DNA of 64,000 nucleotides from Wuchereria bancrofti (taxonomy: Eukaryota > Nematoda > Chromadorea > Rhabditida > Onchocercidae). Of this stretch, positions 1-12,816 are shown one piece after another. A program made the position numbers and the translations under genes. The stretch covers positions 9,856,012-9,920,011 of the forward strand of contig SSBO01000012.1 in assembly GCA_005281725.1 (NCBI GenBank), read 5' to 3'. Every line of letters starts with the position of its first letter. The first letter of the stretch is position 1. The notes beneath the pieces were generated by a model. That model ran no database searches and had not been told where the DNA came from. It worked only from the letters and a program-made list of their open reading frames with translations.

Positions 1-63
1 AGTTTAACTGTAATCTAGAATTAATCCGAAAAATAAACAAGAAAAAAAATCCACATAAAATAC

Positions 64-485
64 CTTTAAGGAGACCGGAAGAGTTGGTGGTAACGTTGCA
101 CCAGCCAATACAGCACGAATCAAATGCATGGCAATCGAAAATTCAATTCGGTCCATCTTGCCATCCTATAAAATTGATCCGTCTCGCAAAACGGAACATC
201 GAAATTATTGAATCCATAGAATGATGCCGAAAAATTGTTCTCGAAACGATTATAATAAATTGAATCTACTTTTAGTACTTTAAAAGAAAAAAAAAATGCT
301 CTTACCTTACTGTAATCAGCTAAATGCCACACTTGAGCTAGAATTGCTGGTGAAAGACCAGATTTCATGAATAAAGGACGTGCCTGTTCACCGGAAACAA
401 ATCCATTTACTGGATTAAGAGACGAGAACTGAATATCATTTTCTCGCATTTCTGTTTCATTTATTACCCACGGTGTATCACTCAT
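64..485 (-). CDS. itsn-1: Intersectin-like protein, N-terminal EH domain (partial, runs off left edge)
   Basis: Two coding exons are visible, 485..306 (60 codons, start at 485) and 165..64 (34 codons); the donor after 64 shows that the gene continues off the window. The 94 residues form an almost complete EH domain: W near the start, a GFVSGEQAR segment, LAQVWHLAD in the helix that binds NPF peptides, the EF-hand loop DGKMD, then EFSIAMHLI and a TLPPTLP tail. An EH domain at the extreme N-terminus with this spacing is typical of intersectin/Dap160 EH1, a scaffold of clathrin-mediated endocytosis and synaptic vesicle recycling. Eps15 (EHS-1) is the main alternative, since only one EH domain can be seen and the SH3 region is outside. 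The start codon was chosen because it lies 3 bases after a splice-acceptor-like CCAG. No oddities seen in the coding part. Confidence 0.82.
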
Positions 486-492
486 TGTCTGG
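486..492 (-). promoter_or_regulatory. Acceptor site just upstream of intersectin ATG (candidate SL trans-splice site)
   Basis: On the minus strand a long T run ends in CCAG, and the start codon follows after only three bases (ACA). Such a short 5' leader behind an acceptor is the usual signature of nematode spliced-leader addition. An upstream cis-spliced 5' UTR exon would look the same. Confidence 0.45.
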
Positions 493-2978
493 AAAAAAAA
501 CAAATAAAGAGAAAAAGTAAACTAAAATCGAAATTTCAAAACTCTGCGCAAAATATAAAAGTTTTTCTCATTTTTTATTTTTTTTTTTGAAAACCAGCCA
601 TTAAAATAATCTATATATCCATATTAAAAAGAGAAAAACCATCCATTAAAATAATCTATATATCCATATTAAAAAGAGAAAAACCATCCATTAAAATAAT
701 CTATGTATCGATAACGCATAAAGAAAATTATTCATTAAATAGAATGACATTAACCCCAAAACAGAAAAAAAAGAAAAATTTCTGCTTTTATTTGCTTTCT
801 CACAATAACAGTTTAGACTGAATGGAATATTGCACCATTTAAATTAAATAATTCCAAGACAGAGAAAGAGATGGGGAGAGAAAAGAAACAATTCAATTAC
901 TCAATAAAGTGATACAATATTGCACCGTATTCTATTTATGGATCGTTTTTCCTTTTTTGAAAATGACTAATAATGTCATACTGGAAATTTACTTAATTTA
1001 AATGGTGGTTTCATTCAATTCATCCTTCGCATATGCTCTTTTAATAAGTCCATAAGAATTGCTTAAAATGAAAATCAAGAAAAAAAAAATGAAAAAAAAG
1101 AAAGAAAACTAGTAATAAGAATGATTTTGCCTATCTAGATTTTTCATTGGAAATCTATTTCATCTTCCCATTTTTCAACTATTCGTAAGCAATGACTGTT
1201 TACAAACTCTTTTCCTTTTTTTTTTCAACTAATTACAATAGCTGGCAACTATATGATTACCTTTTCCTCTCTCTTTTTTTTTCGTTCCCTTTCCTCTTTT
1301 TTTAACTATTTCTGTTGACGTTTTTTTAACTGAATATATATATACATCAGCAAACTGTAAAAATTATATTATTCGTTATTTTAGTTCACTTATTGAAAAT
1401 TTTTCATTCTGAATCATATATACATAAATGCTGATAAAACTTTAAATAATTTGAAGTGCGAGAAATAATAACAGTAGTAATGATAATATTTTATGCTCAT
1501 ATAATTTTCCTTGAAATTATACTGACATAAATATTATATATTAAAAAATAACAGACACAAAAATTGTAATAGAAAACGTGTCTATGTATGCATCAAATTG
1601 TAATACTATTGTACATATGCGTCAATTTCTAACGTTATTTTCTGTTGTTCCCATATCTTAAAATTGTCTTTTCTCCTTCTCTTTCTCTTTTCTTTTTCTT
1701 TTCTAAATGTTCCATCTTTTTGTTGTTTTACCTGAAATGATATTTTGGAAGATTTTGTAAATTTTCAAGTTTTATAATACTAAAATTTTCTTCTGAAAAA
1801 TGTTAAAATAAATGAAAAAATTACAATTACGACTGGTTATGTTTTCTTTAATAAAATATACAATGTATGAATGTGTTAAATAGCATATATATCTCAAATA
1901 AATACACTTAAAAATTTTTGACAAATATAGGGAGAAAAGGAAGAGAAGTATAAATTTTGATGAAAGATATCTAATTATTAAGAAGAATGTTAGGAAAAAA
2001 TTTTTTATTCAATATAAAATGTTTTTAAATGATATCGTAAATAATTTCTGATTTAATAGTTTATTAAATGTAACCTAATTATTCTAACAGTGATGTAATT
2101 TTGTCGATTTCTATAGTAATGTGGTCGTACGTGACGTCATCAGTAAAAGAATTTTTTAAGAAGTTGAAATTATCGTTGTTAGAGAATTACATCAATAAAG
2201 TAAAAGACAATAAAATAAAATAAAGCCATTAATCAATTCAAAACAACAAGATGATTCGTCGGATTTTTCTGTAGCTTTAACTAGCTCAAAGGTATTTAAT
2301 GCATGTATGTGTATGTATGTTTATATGTATGTATGTGTTTATGGGATATATTTTACTCGTAAGGAATGTTTAAAAGAGGAAAAGAGGAAGGAAAGAGAAG
2401 AAAGAGGAGAAGAGGTATGGCAAGAATTGGTCGATAAAATGTAGTGGAATGAACGGGTGAGATGCTTTTAGCGTTTTATTCTGGAGAGCATTCACGATTC
2501 GTCATCTTAAAAATGATAGATGCATCAAAAAGTTTAGGCAACCAGAAATTAAAAAAATAAGATATACATATGAAAGTTACAAATTTGAATTACATTCATG
2601 TTTAAATTTAAAACAAATGAGATAAGTAGAATATGATATGACATGATATAATGTATAATATAATGAACGGTATTTTAATGTATTTTTCAGGATATTTTTT
2701 TCAGACATATATATCATTAATTGAAGTCAATTAGAATGGTTTATTTTTATTTCTTATTGCAGTGATAATATTCAAATTATTTGAATGTTCATTATTGTAT
2801 ATAATTAGCTGAAAATGTTCATTTGAAAACTTGATGAACTAATTTGATACCATATATAACTTTTCACTTTTTTTTAGTAATAATCTCGTAGTTGTTTAGG
2901 AAGTATAGATTTTAATCGATGCAGGTTTGGTTTTTATTTTAAGAGGTTACTATCATTTATTTTGTATAAATTGTACTT
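493..2978. other. Intergenic, divergent 5' flank
   Basis: This stretch lies upstream of the intersectin start and contains no convincing exon. It is AT-rich with T and A homopolymers, a 45-bp tandem repeat (590-709) and a short TATG-repeat stretch near 2305-2335. It presumably holds the intersectin promoter, but no element stands out. Confidence 0.5.
590..709. repeat. 45-bp tandem repeat, about 2.6 copies
   Basis: Units start at 590, 635 and 680, each beginning AAAACCA(G/T)CCATTAAAATA. The first two are nearly identical and the third degenerates after about 30 bases. It lies just upstream of the intersectin gene. Confidence 0.9.
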
Positions 2979-3326
2979 CTACTTTTCAAATGTTTGAAAA
3001 AGTGTTGTGAAGTTTTTTTTGAAAATTTTCTTTGGAAAGTCATTTAGCTTCGACTTTGAAGTTGTACAATTTTGTACAAGATGTGAGATTTTATTAGTGT
3101 TGCTTTTATCTGTTGCTAAATGTTGGACAAAAGTTATTTTTCTTGATAAATGATTCTGTTTTATCCGTTTTAAAAAGACAGCATTCTCTAAGACATTTTT
3201 GGACTTCAATAAATCTGGTGCGTTTTTCATTACGTCGCACCTTTCTCTTATCAGTCTCAGTGAGTAATTTCTAATTTTCAGGTAATATTCCTCGAAACTG
3301 CAATGGATTTTCAAATTAAAGTACAT
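2979..3326 (-). CDS. Candidate small protein, 115 aa, unrecognised
   Basis: An uninterrupted single-exon frame starts at 3326, about 190 bases from the divergently transcribed COQ8 gene. The composition is not homopolymeric, unlike the other intergenic ORFs here. The protein is basic (many K and R) with segments such as FEEYYLKIRNYSLRLIRERC and LENAVFLKRIKQ that could form helices. There is no signal peptide, membrane segment or recognised domain. It could be a small, possibly mitochondrial, protein sharing a bidirectional promoter with COQ8, or a chance ORF. No function is proposed. Confidence 0.35.
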   Translation of the reverse strand: MYFNLKIHCSFEEYYLKIRNYSLRLIRERCDVMKNAPDLLKSKNVLENAVFLKRIKQNHLSRKITFVQHLATDKSNTNKISHLVQNCTTSKSKLNDFPKKIFKKNFTTLFQTFEK

Positions 3327-3519
3327 TTATTCTTCTACTAACAGATTTTTAACTCGATTTGTATAACATCTAGTGGTATGTTTTGTTGTATCAAATTTTT
3401 GACTCAATAAATGAATATCTTTAGAATTACTGATTGATTATTATAAATCTTTTCTGGATTTGTTTTAAACTGAGTTATGCCGTTTTTCCTTTACATTAAC
3501 AACCGAAAAAAGGAAAGCG

Positions 3520-5662
3520 ATGAATCGTAGTCCATGGAGAGACGAATTCGGTCCAATGATCAATACACTTCGCATTTTGGTGCGCAGCCAGTTAGGATAC
3601 CAAATGCGGCATCTTGACTTCAAGTAAACTTTTTAAATCTAATTGGGAATGTCTGCATCCAATTTCACTTAGGCCAATCTTTATATGTATTGATATACTT
3701 TATTAACATTCACTTTATTTTGATGGATTTTTGCAACTGGATATGCAGTAGTTAATCGATCTGTTTATTACTTTTATTATTTTGTGAAATTAAACAATTA
3801 TTTAAAGAGGTTCAAGGTGGACGCTCGACAAATTTTGCGATCTTTTTGGACGTGCTCAAACGGTTTCTGCAAGTGTTAGGGAACTCACGGAACTTGCTAC
3901 ACGAGGCATATTTCCTGGTTGGTAGTAATTTGCTTGATGAAACAACTGTTTAAAACTTTATTTCCTTCTGTATTGGTCGTTTTATGACAACGATGAAGAA
4001 GTTTCTAAACTGTAGTTACAGGTACAGCAGGTTACACGGTCCCGAACACAGGTCTTGATAATTCGTCAAGTCTTACACAACAACTTTTTCATGAGGTAAA
4101 TAATTTCATCCTTCAAAAATTTGTTTGAAAGTTAGTCTTAATTGATTGATTATAATATTGTTACATAGGATGCTGGCACTTCGAACAATTCTGACAACAA
4201 ATCCTGGAAGAACGGTGAAAGTGGATTAAGCAAAAAACAAGCTTCCGAAAGTTCTGTATTAGGGTTTAACGATATTTCAAAGTGAGTGTACATTAGTATA
4301 ATATATAAATCACCCTAATTCAAACGTTTCCAACTACTGAGAATAATTACAAAAATTCGAAAATGTTTATTCTACAAAATTTCCCTGAAAACACCTAAGT
4401 TTTTTTCAGGAAGGATGCAAATATTGTTTCGTCAATGGTTTCTCCGAAATCAAACTATTATGAACCGCGTTTACCAAAGGTTTAACTTCCATATCATCAA
4501 GCTAAACAATTCATCTTACCGATCATACATAACTTAAAACGACATGTATGTTCAGGACTATCAGTTGAAAGCTTTGGAAGTGGAATCCTTAAATACAAAG
4601 AATCAGGAGCGCAAAGTACCAAGCTCTCGCATAGCAAGATTTGCTCAATTTGGCCAACTTGGAGTGGGTCTCATTATGGGTGCAGCTGCAGAAGTCAGTA
4701 GGCGGACACTGGGATTTAGTAAGGTAAATTTGTCGTCAGTTTGAAACTTCGATTTTATCCTTTGCTGAAATCAGGAATTTGGGCGAAGATTGTGTTTTTG
4801 AAATGAAATAATTTTAGCCTGCAAATCCATCGGCAAATACCAGTATTACTTCTGCTACCGGAAATCCATTCATGACGGAAGCGAATGCTGAAAAGATTGT
4901 ACGCACTCTATGTAGAGTGCGTGGTGCTGCCTTAAAGTTGGGTCAAATGCTCAGTATACAGGGTTATTTCTCGTCTTTTTCGTCCATTAAAATGTGCAGA
5001 TTCATGAATCTGTCCATGTAGCTTAAGCTGTATCTGTAAATTATAAATAACTGTCATCGTTTAACTTGTGCAGATACCTTTACTTCTGTTTGATCAATAT
5101 GAGTAATTCAAGTTCAGATTCGGAATTAATTTCGCCAACGTTACTCAAAATATTTGAACGTGTTCGACACAGTGCTGATTTCATGCCATCATGGCAGGTT
5201 CACCGTCAGATGTGTGATTCGTTTGGTGAAAACTGGCGTGAGAAATTCAAAAGATTTGACGATATTCCGTTTGCGGCTGCATCCATCGGACAGGTTGTGG
5301 TTATCTTAGCATGAGTTTTAATTAGAATCAGTTCAGTTTATTTTTAAGTATTTTGTTCATATGTTTTCAATTCTTGAGAGGAGAAACGAATAATCTTTTG
5401 TTCGGATGTTATAGGTTCACCGAGCTTGGTTACCTAGTGGAGAAAAGGTTGCGCTAAAAATTCAATATCCTGGAGTATCAGCAGGCATTAACTCAGATAT
5501 TGATAATTTAGTAACAATACTGAACTATGGAAACTTCTTTCCGAAGGGTCTTTATCTGGAAAATTTTGCAACGGTGAATTTATTTGATTTGATTAATATG
5601 GAATGCGATATTTTCATCCAGGAGTAGTATCTGACTTGTGAATCTTTCGTAGTTACTAGTGA

Positions 5663-5693
<31 letters not shown>

Positions 5694-7647
5694 GTATGTA
5701 TAATTTAGGTAGCAAGAAAAGAATTAAAACTGGAATGCGATTACAAACGTGAAGCACGTGCTATAAAAGAATTTCAACGTTTGTTAGCCGATGACAAACA
5801 TTTTTATGTTCCCAAAGTTTGCAGTTAATGTTGCTTTTGGAATTTTTATTCATTGTTTTTCTTTTTTTTTTTTGATTTCTTTATTTTGGAAATATACTGC
5901 ATGGTTTTGAATTGGGATGGAGGAAAATTTCCGTGAAAGGATGTGAGTTGGAGAGAAATGGTAATTTCGCCTGATAATTTCGCAGTTGAGCATTCTTATA
6001 CAGACTCATTCTTTTGTTGATGTTTTCTCTGTTAGATTGTTTTATATGTCACTACAGGATATAGAAAAGAAATGTTCTTAAACTATTCTGTTCTTCATTA
6101 TTAGATATCAGTCATTTATGCTAAATTTCTTTTCTTTAGTGATCATCGGATCGCTGAATCAATAATTTTAGGTGATTGATGATCTAACTACAACACATGT
6201 GTTGACAACGGAGTACATGGAGGGTGTCCCTGTTGACAAATGTATGGATGAGCCGCAAGAAGTTCGTAATTACATTGCTTCTAAATTTGTCGAGCTCTGT
6301 CTTCGCGAAATTTTCGTTTGGAGGTTTATGCAGGTAGTCTTTGCTCATCTTCGTGATATTAAATAATTTGCAACAAATTGACTACAATTTCAGATTATCG
6401 TGATAATAAGATATCTTTTTACGAAGCAATTTATGTTCCTAAGGACAGTCGTCTTGTTCGATTAAAAATTTTTAAACCTACAAATAAATCTTAGGCCTTT
6501 ATTGTGAACTATTTTATTTAAAAAGAAAGTGGTGAATTGAATTATACGACTATAGAAATTTGACTTGTCATTCTCAAGTTGTATTTCAGTGCATGATTTA
6601 TGAATGACTCTTCGCATAAGCATGTGCATGTTAAATCCCTAAATATTTAATGGTATAAATTAAGTGCTTATAATTACTTTCAATTATTCGGCATTTTCAC
6701 AATTAAAACTTAGAAAATACAAGTTATTTATTAATTTCTTTTAGACCGATCCAAACTGGTCTAATTTCTATCTCGGCAAGCATCCAACTGCTAATGGTCC
6801 AACATTAATTCTTCTGGATTTTGGAGCTTCACGTTCGTATCCCAGAAAATTTGTTGACCAATATATGAACATTATTCGTGCTGCTTATGACAATGACAAG
6901 GATAAAGTAAGCGTTTTCTTAAAACATTGTGTATCTTCCAACCACTTTTGATTAATACATTTGAAATTGTTGTTCATGAACTGCTTCATTTGCAGATGCT
7001 GGAATATTCGAGGAAAATTGGTTTCCTATCAGGATATGAATCAAAGGTAATTCTACAGTGCAAAATTTGTGTATTATTACATTACTGATAAATCATTGTA
7101 TTTCACTGAAATGGATATTCCAGAAATTTGTGTTTCACTTGTAAAATATTGCTCCAGATAATGGAGAATGCGCATTGTGAATCAATCGGTATTCTGGGTG
7201 AGACATTGGCATCTACAACTCCATATGATTTTTCGAAACAGGTTTAGACTTTGAAAGTTTTTTCGAAGTATAATCGTACATGTCTCATTTTTAAAAGAAA
7301 ATAATTATTCGGAATTTTAGAAAAATTAAAATTTATTGAAATTACACTATTTTTCCCAGTATATTTGGTTGCTAAACTCTCACTATATGTCTTTAAAAAT
7401 TTTTGAAAATGTAAAATTTCAGAATGTAACGAAAAGAATTCACGCATTAATTCCAGTGATGTTAAAACATCGCCTAATATCACCGCCTGATGAAATTTAC
7501 TCATTACATCGAAAGCTTTCTGGATCATTTTTATTAGCATCCAAATTAAAAGCAGTTGTTGCCTGCGGTGCTTTATACGAACAGATTTATGAAGAGTACA
7601 GATTTGGTTATAGTGCCTGCGTGGAAGATGTTAACATTGATAAATGA
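3520..7647 (+). CDS. coq-8: COQ8/ADCK3-type atypical kinase, coenzyme Q biosynthesis
   Basis: Mitochondrial UbiB-family ATPase/kinase-like protein needed for the coenzyme Q synthesis complex. Fifteen exons: 3520-3623, 3808-3917, 4022-4095, 4169-4281, 4410-4479, 4556-4723, 4818-4962, 5118-5293, 5415-5573, 5709-5816, 6172-6333, 6745-6906, 6996-7046, 7158-7241, 7423-7647. They join in frame to 636 aa, close to human ADCK3 (about 650). Diagnostic motifs are present in order: the KxGQ motif (KLGQM, about residues 253-257), the Ala-rich loop AAASIGQV (about 314-321) that replaces the glycine loop, the ATP lysine in VALKIQ (K335), TDPNWSNF (464-471) and the metal-binding LLDFGA (D488). All catalytic residues look intact. 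The first two exons are least certain (the exon 2 to 3 junction has alternatives). The exon 7 to 8 junction was set by family spacing of IQD..LISP. A poly(A) signal lies at 7929. Confidence 0.95.
5662..5688. repeat. (AT)n microsatellite in COQ8 intron
   Basis: An uninterrupted AT dinucleotide run of about 13 units lies in the intron between exons 9 and 10, followed by a few TATG units. Confidence 0.9.
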
Positions 7648-7928
7648 TGCAGTTCAATATGTTACACATATTCCCGAAGAAATTTTTCCTTCCTTATTAC
7701 GTACATTTTTCTGAAATTTTCGAGCAATTTAAAAGTTTTTGTTTTTTTTTTAAAGTTTTTTTATTTAATGTTATTGTTGAGAGCTAGAAAAAAGGGATCA
7801 AAAAGATAAAAGAACTATATTAATTATTATCTGATAAAGGGAGCGAAATATTTCAGTTTCATAGATTATGTGCTACTATCCATCAAGAATTCCTTCTATT
7901 CATGATATAAGAAAAAAATTTGCTCATC

Positions 7929-7934
7929 AATAAA
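7929..7934 (+). terminator. Poly(A) signal of COQ8 gene
   Basis: A canonical AATAAA lies 282 bases after the stop codon, in a 3' UTR free of other features. It is the most likely cleavage signal, though AT-rich DNA yields many such hexamers. Confidence 0.5.
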
Positions 7935-8924
7935 CTTGTGATTAACTGTTTGTATTACTTTTGTTGACAAAAAAAAGTCAAAATTCAAGATGATTTATGA
8001 TGCTACTTCATTAATTAAAATTCTTAATAAGGTATCTCTCTTTTTCCTTATTCATTAGATTTGAGCGCAGACAATTTAATCGACTAAACAGAATAGCAGA
8101 ATTATTGTTAGATTAAGACTTTTTTTTTTTATATAGTCAATTTATTGAAGTACATTGAGGAGTTTTCTAAAATATTGTGGGAATTAAAAGAATTTTGCAT
8201 GTCAAACAAAAGATGTGACATTACGTCATTTCGCCTAATTCTCAGCATTGATTAGTGGTCAAATTACTTGAAATATAGCTTCTCAATCTTGCGAATTTAG
8301 TTGATAATAATGAGAAAACCAGTGCGAATTATAGAATGATTGACAATGATAAATTGTTTGGTCATTCATTTAAATTGTGCTCCGTTTAACAAATACAATT
8401 TTTCATTAATGGGAGTTTGGTGGTGTCCACTAAAATGCTTAAACAAAAGATTCGAATGCCAGTAATAATATTAATAATGATAGTGTTGAAATTCCTGTCG
8501 AAAAATAATTGTTGAATAAAAATAAAGTTAACTTCTCTTTTTTGGAAAATGGAAATGTAGAAAAAACAAAAAAGTGAAAATAAAAAAAAAAGAAAGGAAA
8601 AAGGAAAGAAAACAATGAATGAAAACATAAAAAAAATAAAGGAAGAATGAAAAATATAGACATTAGTAAAACAGGATTTTCGTTGAAATTTTCGAAAAGA
8701 AAAAGGAAAAAAAGTACGATAAAGGTATTTGTAAGCTTGTAAGCAATAAAAGATATATTTCGTTATTGTGTAAGATGAAAATTGATAAGTGATATCGTTT
8801 TATTTGCCATTCTCATTTTTACCCATTTTAATTGTATTCACTCTTTTTATTTATAACATTACTTGTTCTTTTATAGTAAGATTTCATATTTTTGCTACTG
8901 TTGTGATCATTATTGTTATCAGTA

Positions 8925-9120
8925 ATATTTTTATTGTTATAATGATAGTGATAATAATGACAATAATGGTATTAGTAATAATAATACCAATAATAGTAAA
9001 GTATACAATAATGGTAATAATACCAATAATAGTAGTAATAATACCAATAATAAAATTAGTAATAATAGTACCAGAAAAATAGTAAATAATAATAATTAAT
9101 AGTAGTAATAATAATAATTA
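8925..9120. repeat. AAT/ATA-rich imperfect trinucleotide tract
   Basis: The tract is built from imperfect ATA, GTA and CCAATA triplets. The long ORF that crosses it is a by-product of the triplet period and encodes only Ile, Val, Met and Pro runs. Confidence 0.8.
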
Positions 9121-12100
9121 TTATTAATCAAAAATATGGTTAATGGGAAGAAAAAATATGATAGGTTAAACCATTACCAATTTTTCTTCCTATGAAATTT
9201 TTAAAAATTGATAATTGATAAAAAGATGATAGAACGAAAGAAAAACAACCAAAAAAAAACCAGCGGATAATAGATAACTGATAGGTTTTTGATATTTATT
9301 ATCATTTTCTCTTTTTTTTTTTTGATTAATAACTCACTGCAAATAATTAACAATTTTTCGGATTATTTATTTGCAAATTGAAATGAAATTTTGAAAATTG
9401 GATGAAATAATACTTTGCATTCATTTTTAGTCATTTACCTAAATTACTGTCTGTGCTATATTTCTATAGATGGTATTGGTACTTATTTTACTGTAATGAA
9501 TTATGCAAAAAAAAACAAGAAAAAGAAAAAAAAATTATGAACGAACGTAAAATTTCAATAATTTATGGTCACTTCAAATTAACTATTCATTTCATTTCAT
9601 TTCAAGCAATAATATTATTATGAACGTATATTATTGAAATTATAAAATTCTATATCAAAAATGAATTTGTAAGATTTGAAGAAAGAAAAAAACTAGAATG
9701 AAATAAAATGATACTTAATGCAATAACAGTAAAGTTACAATTTTATAAATTTTATCAAGATTTAGCATAAATAAAAAAATATTCGAAAGAAAAGTGTTGA
9801 AAAAAAATTTAAAAAAACGACCTTTTTTTGCATTTAACACGAATAAATTTTATATTTAATATTATCATCTGAATATAGTATTACATTAACTGTTGGTGAA
9901 AAATGAAATAAAATATTTAACAGAAAAAATGAAAGAAAAGGCGAGAAAAACAAATATCATCGATAATTAACATTGACATGATTTACTGAAGAAAAAGACA
10001 AAAAAAAAAAGAATTGTAACAGTTTGAAATTTGTTTTTTTTCCTTTTATTCTTTCTATTTTTGGTTTGCCCTTTGTTTTTTCCTTAATTAAATTCCGGTA
10101 AATTTATTTTTAATATATTATAAATGTTGTTGTACTAAATAATTATTTGTATGGTATATTGCTTTGATAGATAAGTTTTATTTATTTTGCTATCGAAATT
10201 AATAAAATCAATATTTTTATAAATTTTAGAAGGATTTAGCACATATTATTTAAGCATGTGTTTTTTATTTTTTTAGGGGAAAATATTAAAATTTAATTTT
10301 TAAAATGTTATTTATTTATTTTAATAATATATTGATGTGTCAATTGATAGCATATAAATGATTCAAATTCATATATGATAAAATTTTAACTTTTGTAATT
10401 TTAAATATGAATAAATAAAATATTCTTTATTAAAAAGTTGCTGCAATAGATTTTTTTCAAGATATCCAACTTCAAATTTAAAAATTTTACACTCAGTTTT
10501 GAATAAACAATGTATATATTGCTAATGATATGATGAGAAAGAGAATTTAATTTTCGTTTTTTTCTTGCATACATCTAACAAATAATTAATTGACTAATTA
10601 ATTGATAGATTGATTGATTAATTGGTTGATTGATTGAAATAGAGAACGAAAGAAAAAAAAATGAATTATAAGACTGCTAAGACAGAAAAACAAAAAACAA
10701 ATTTATCCAAGAAATTTATCTCTAAAAAAATTTTTTTTGATCATAATTCATTTGTAATTTCATCAATTCTAACAATCAATAAAATCGTATAAGTTATTAC
10801 TTTTTTTCCTGTGCTTTATCAAGGTCAAATTTTGTGAAATGGTGCTAACTCATCAAATTATGAGTTCAGGAACATACAAAAGAATTGAACAACTTCCTTT
10901 ATTACAAATGTTATTTCAATTTTTTTTTCTTTTTTTTTGCGGATGTTATAAAAAAAGAAAAAGGTGTTCATTGTATGAAAAACGTTTTTAGAAAATAAAT
11001 TATATTTGAAGGAGAGCAAATGAAACAAGTGTCCATCAAAGGTCATTTAGATAATGAGAATAAAAAAAGGAAAAAAAGAAGATAGATGTGGACAATAAAT
11101 TGCAGCAAAAAAAATTGAAAAGAGGAATGATTAGAGTGGAGAATTAGTTGTTATGGATGAAAAGATGAGACGATGAATGGTCGGATTGTTTGTTTATTTA
11201 TTTACTGAATTGTTTGTTTGTTTACTAAATGGACAAGTAAAAAAAAAAATGTATAGTAATGATCATTCATTTGTCATATTATTTTTAATAGTAAAACAAG
11301 TATATGTATATATTTATATTTCATGTACAAATATTCATGTATTCAAATATTTTTTTTTCAATTACAATTTTATCATAATCATTTCGAATATTCGTTTCTA
11401 ACCATATAAATAATTTGGATTTTTGATTATATATATATAATAAAAATTCCTGTTTTAATAAAATGATGTATTTATTAGCAAATCTTGTTCTTCCATTATT
11501 ATCTTTTAAAAGAGAGAGAGAGAAGGAAAGAGAGAGAGGGAGAAAAAAAGGAACAAGGGAAGAAAATTACTTTATTGCTCGCTTTAAAATTAACCTATTC
11601 AATCATTTATTAGATATCTTTATCATATTAAGCAATTATCACTTATGATTATATTGATGTAGGAGAGGAAATATAATGGCAAAGAAAGAGGGAGAAGGAA
11701 AAAAAGAATGTTAATATGATAATGTGGTAAATATTTTTGATATTAATATGTTAATATCACTTTAACATTTACAATGCATTTTTTGACCTCCAACAACTTT
11801 TGGCTTTCTTCTGTACTAATTAATTTATTTTTTTTTGATTTTCTTTGTTTAAATTTTAGCAAAAATTGATTATTTCAATAAATATTTATTATTTATTCAT
11901 TATCTTATAATATTTGTTATTTTTTACAAATTTTTTGCAAGTTTTTATCCATCAAATTTCGTCTGACTTATTTCTTACTTATTTACTTATTTTATATTAA
12001 CTTAATTTCATTCATTTAAAATACTATTAGAAAGTTAGGAATTTAATAAATAAATTGATGTTCATAGTTTTCATCTTTCCCATTTTAGTTCTTTACATTC

Positions 12101-12505
12101 AAACAAAATTTCTTTTTTTTCATTCATTTTTGAAAAAATTCAACTGCATTTCTTCTCTTTTTCTTTTTCTCTTTCTTTATCGTTTTTGTCTTACTTTCAT
12201 TTTTAAATAATAATTTAGTAAATTCAAATTTGATGCATAATAAAAACGACTTATAAAGAAACTGAAAAATGAATAGATCTTTCCTTTCAAAATTTGATTT
12301 TAATTTATTTCTTAATAAGTTTCATAAGTGGGAAAAGAAAAACGAATGGGAAAAATACTTTAATACTTTCTCAATTTTGTACCTATAATTTTTTTTTACA
12401 ATTTTATATCGTTTTTTATTTCATCAAAATAGCCAATTTATAGCTTTTTTTTCTTTTCATCTAAATGTTTAAAATTAATTTTTTAAAACGAAAAAAAGTT
12501 CGTCT

Positions 12506-12655
12506 TTCTTTGATGAATTTTCATTTAATAAAGAATTAAAACATATTCATATATAATATGATATAATTTTGTGAAATATATATAATCTATTAAACCAATT
12601 ATGGTAAATTTATCAAGATTCCATTTCAATTTCATTTTTTTTTTGTATCTTTTAA
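12506..12655. repeat. Direct repeat left of assembly gap (copy 1 of 150 bp)
   Basis: The 150 bases before the N run are identical to the 150 bases after it (12667-12816). Identity ending exactly at the Ns indicates overlapping contig ends that were not collapsed, rather than a biological duplication. Confidence 0.9.
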
Positions 12656-12666
12656 NNNNNNNNNNN
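12656..12666. other. Assembly gap (11 N)
   Basis: Eleven N bases separate two identical 150-bp flanks. The gap probably has negative true length. Confidence 0.95.
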
Positions 12667-12816
12667 TTCTTTGATGAATTTTCATTTAATAAAGAATTAA
12701 AACATATTCATATATAATATGATATAATTTTGTGAAATATATATAATCTATTAAACCAATTATGGTAAATTTATCAAGATTCCATTTCAATTTCATTTTT
12801 TTTTTGTATCTTTTAA
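12667..12816. repeat. Direct repeat right of assembly gap (copy 2 of 150 bp)
   Basis: Identical copy of 12506-12655; see that entry. Confidence 0.9.

Noticed and set aside
5066..5117. Extension of COQ8 exon 8 upstream to the acceptor near 5072
   Set aside because: That frame hits a stop almost at once; the acceptor before 5118 restores the conserved family spacing after the KxGQ motif.
8386..8663. Two overlapping minus-strand ORFs rich in Phe
   Set aside because: They translate A/G-rich homopolymeric DNA; no domain, no splice context, and both frames give similar Phe/Ser/Leu runs.
8789..9082. 97-codon plus-strand ORF of Ile, Val and Met
   Set aside because: It is produced by the AAT/ATA triplet repeat, not by coding selection.
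12506..12816. Direct repeats around Ns considered as LTRs or transposon ends
   Set aside because: The repeats are identical, abut the N run and have no element between them; contig overlap explains them better.
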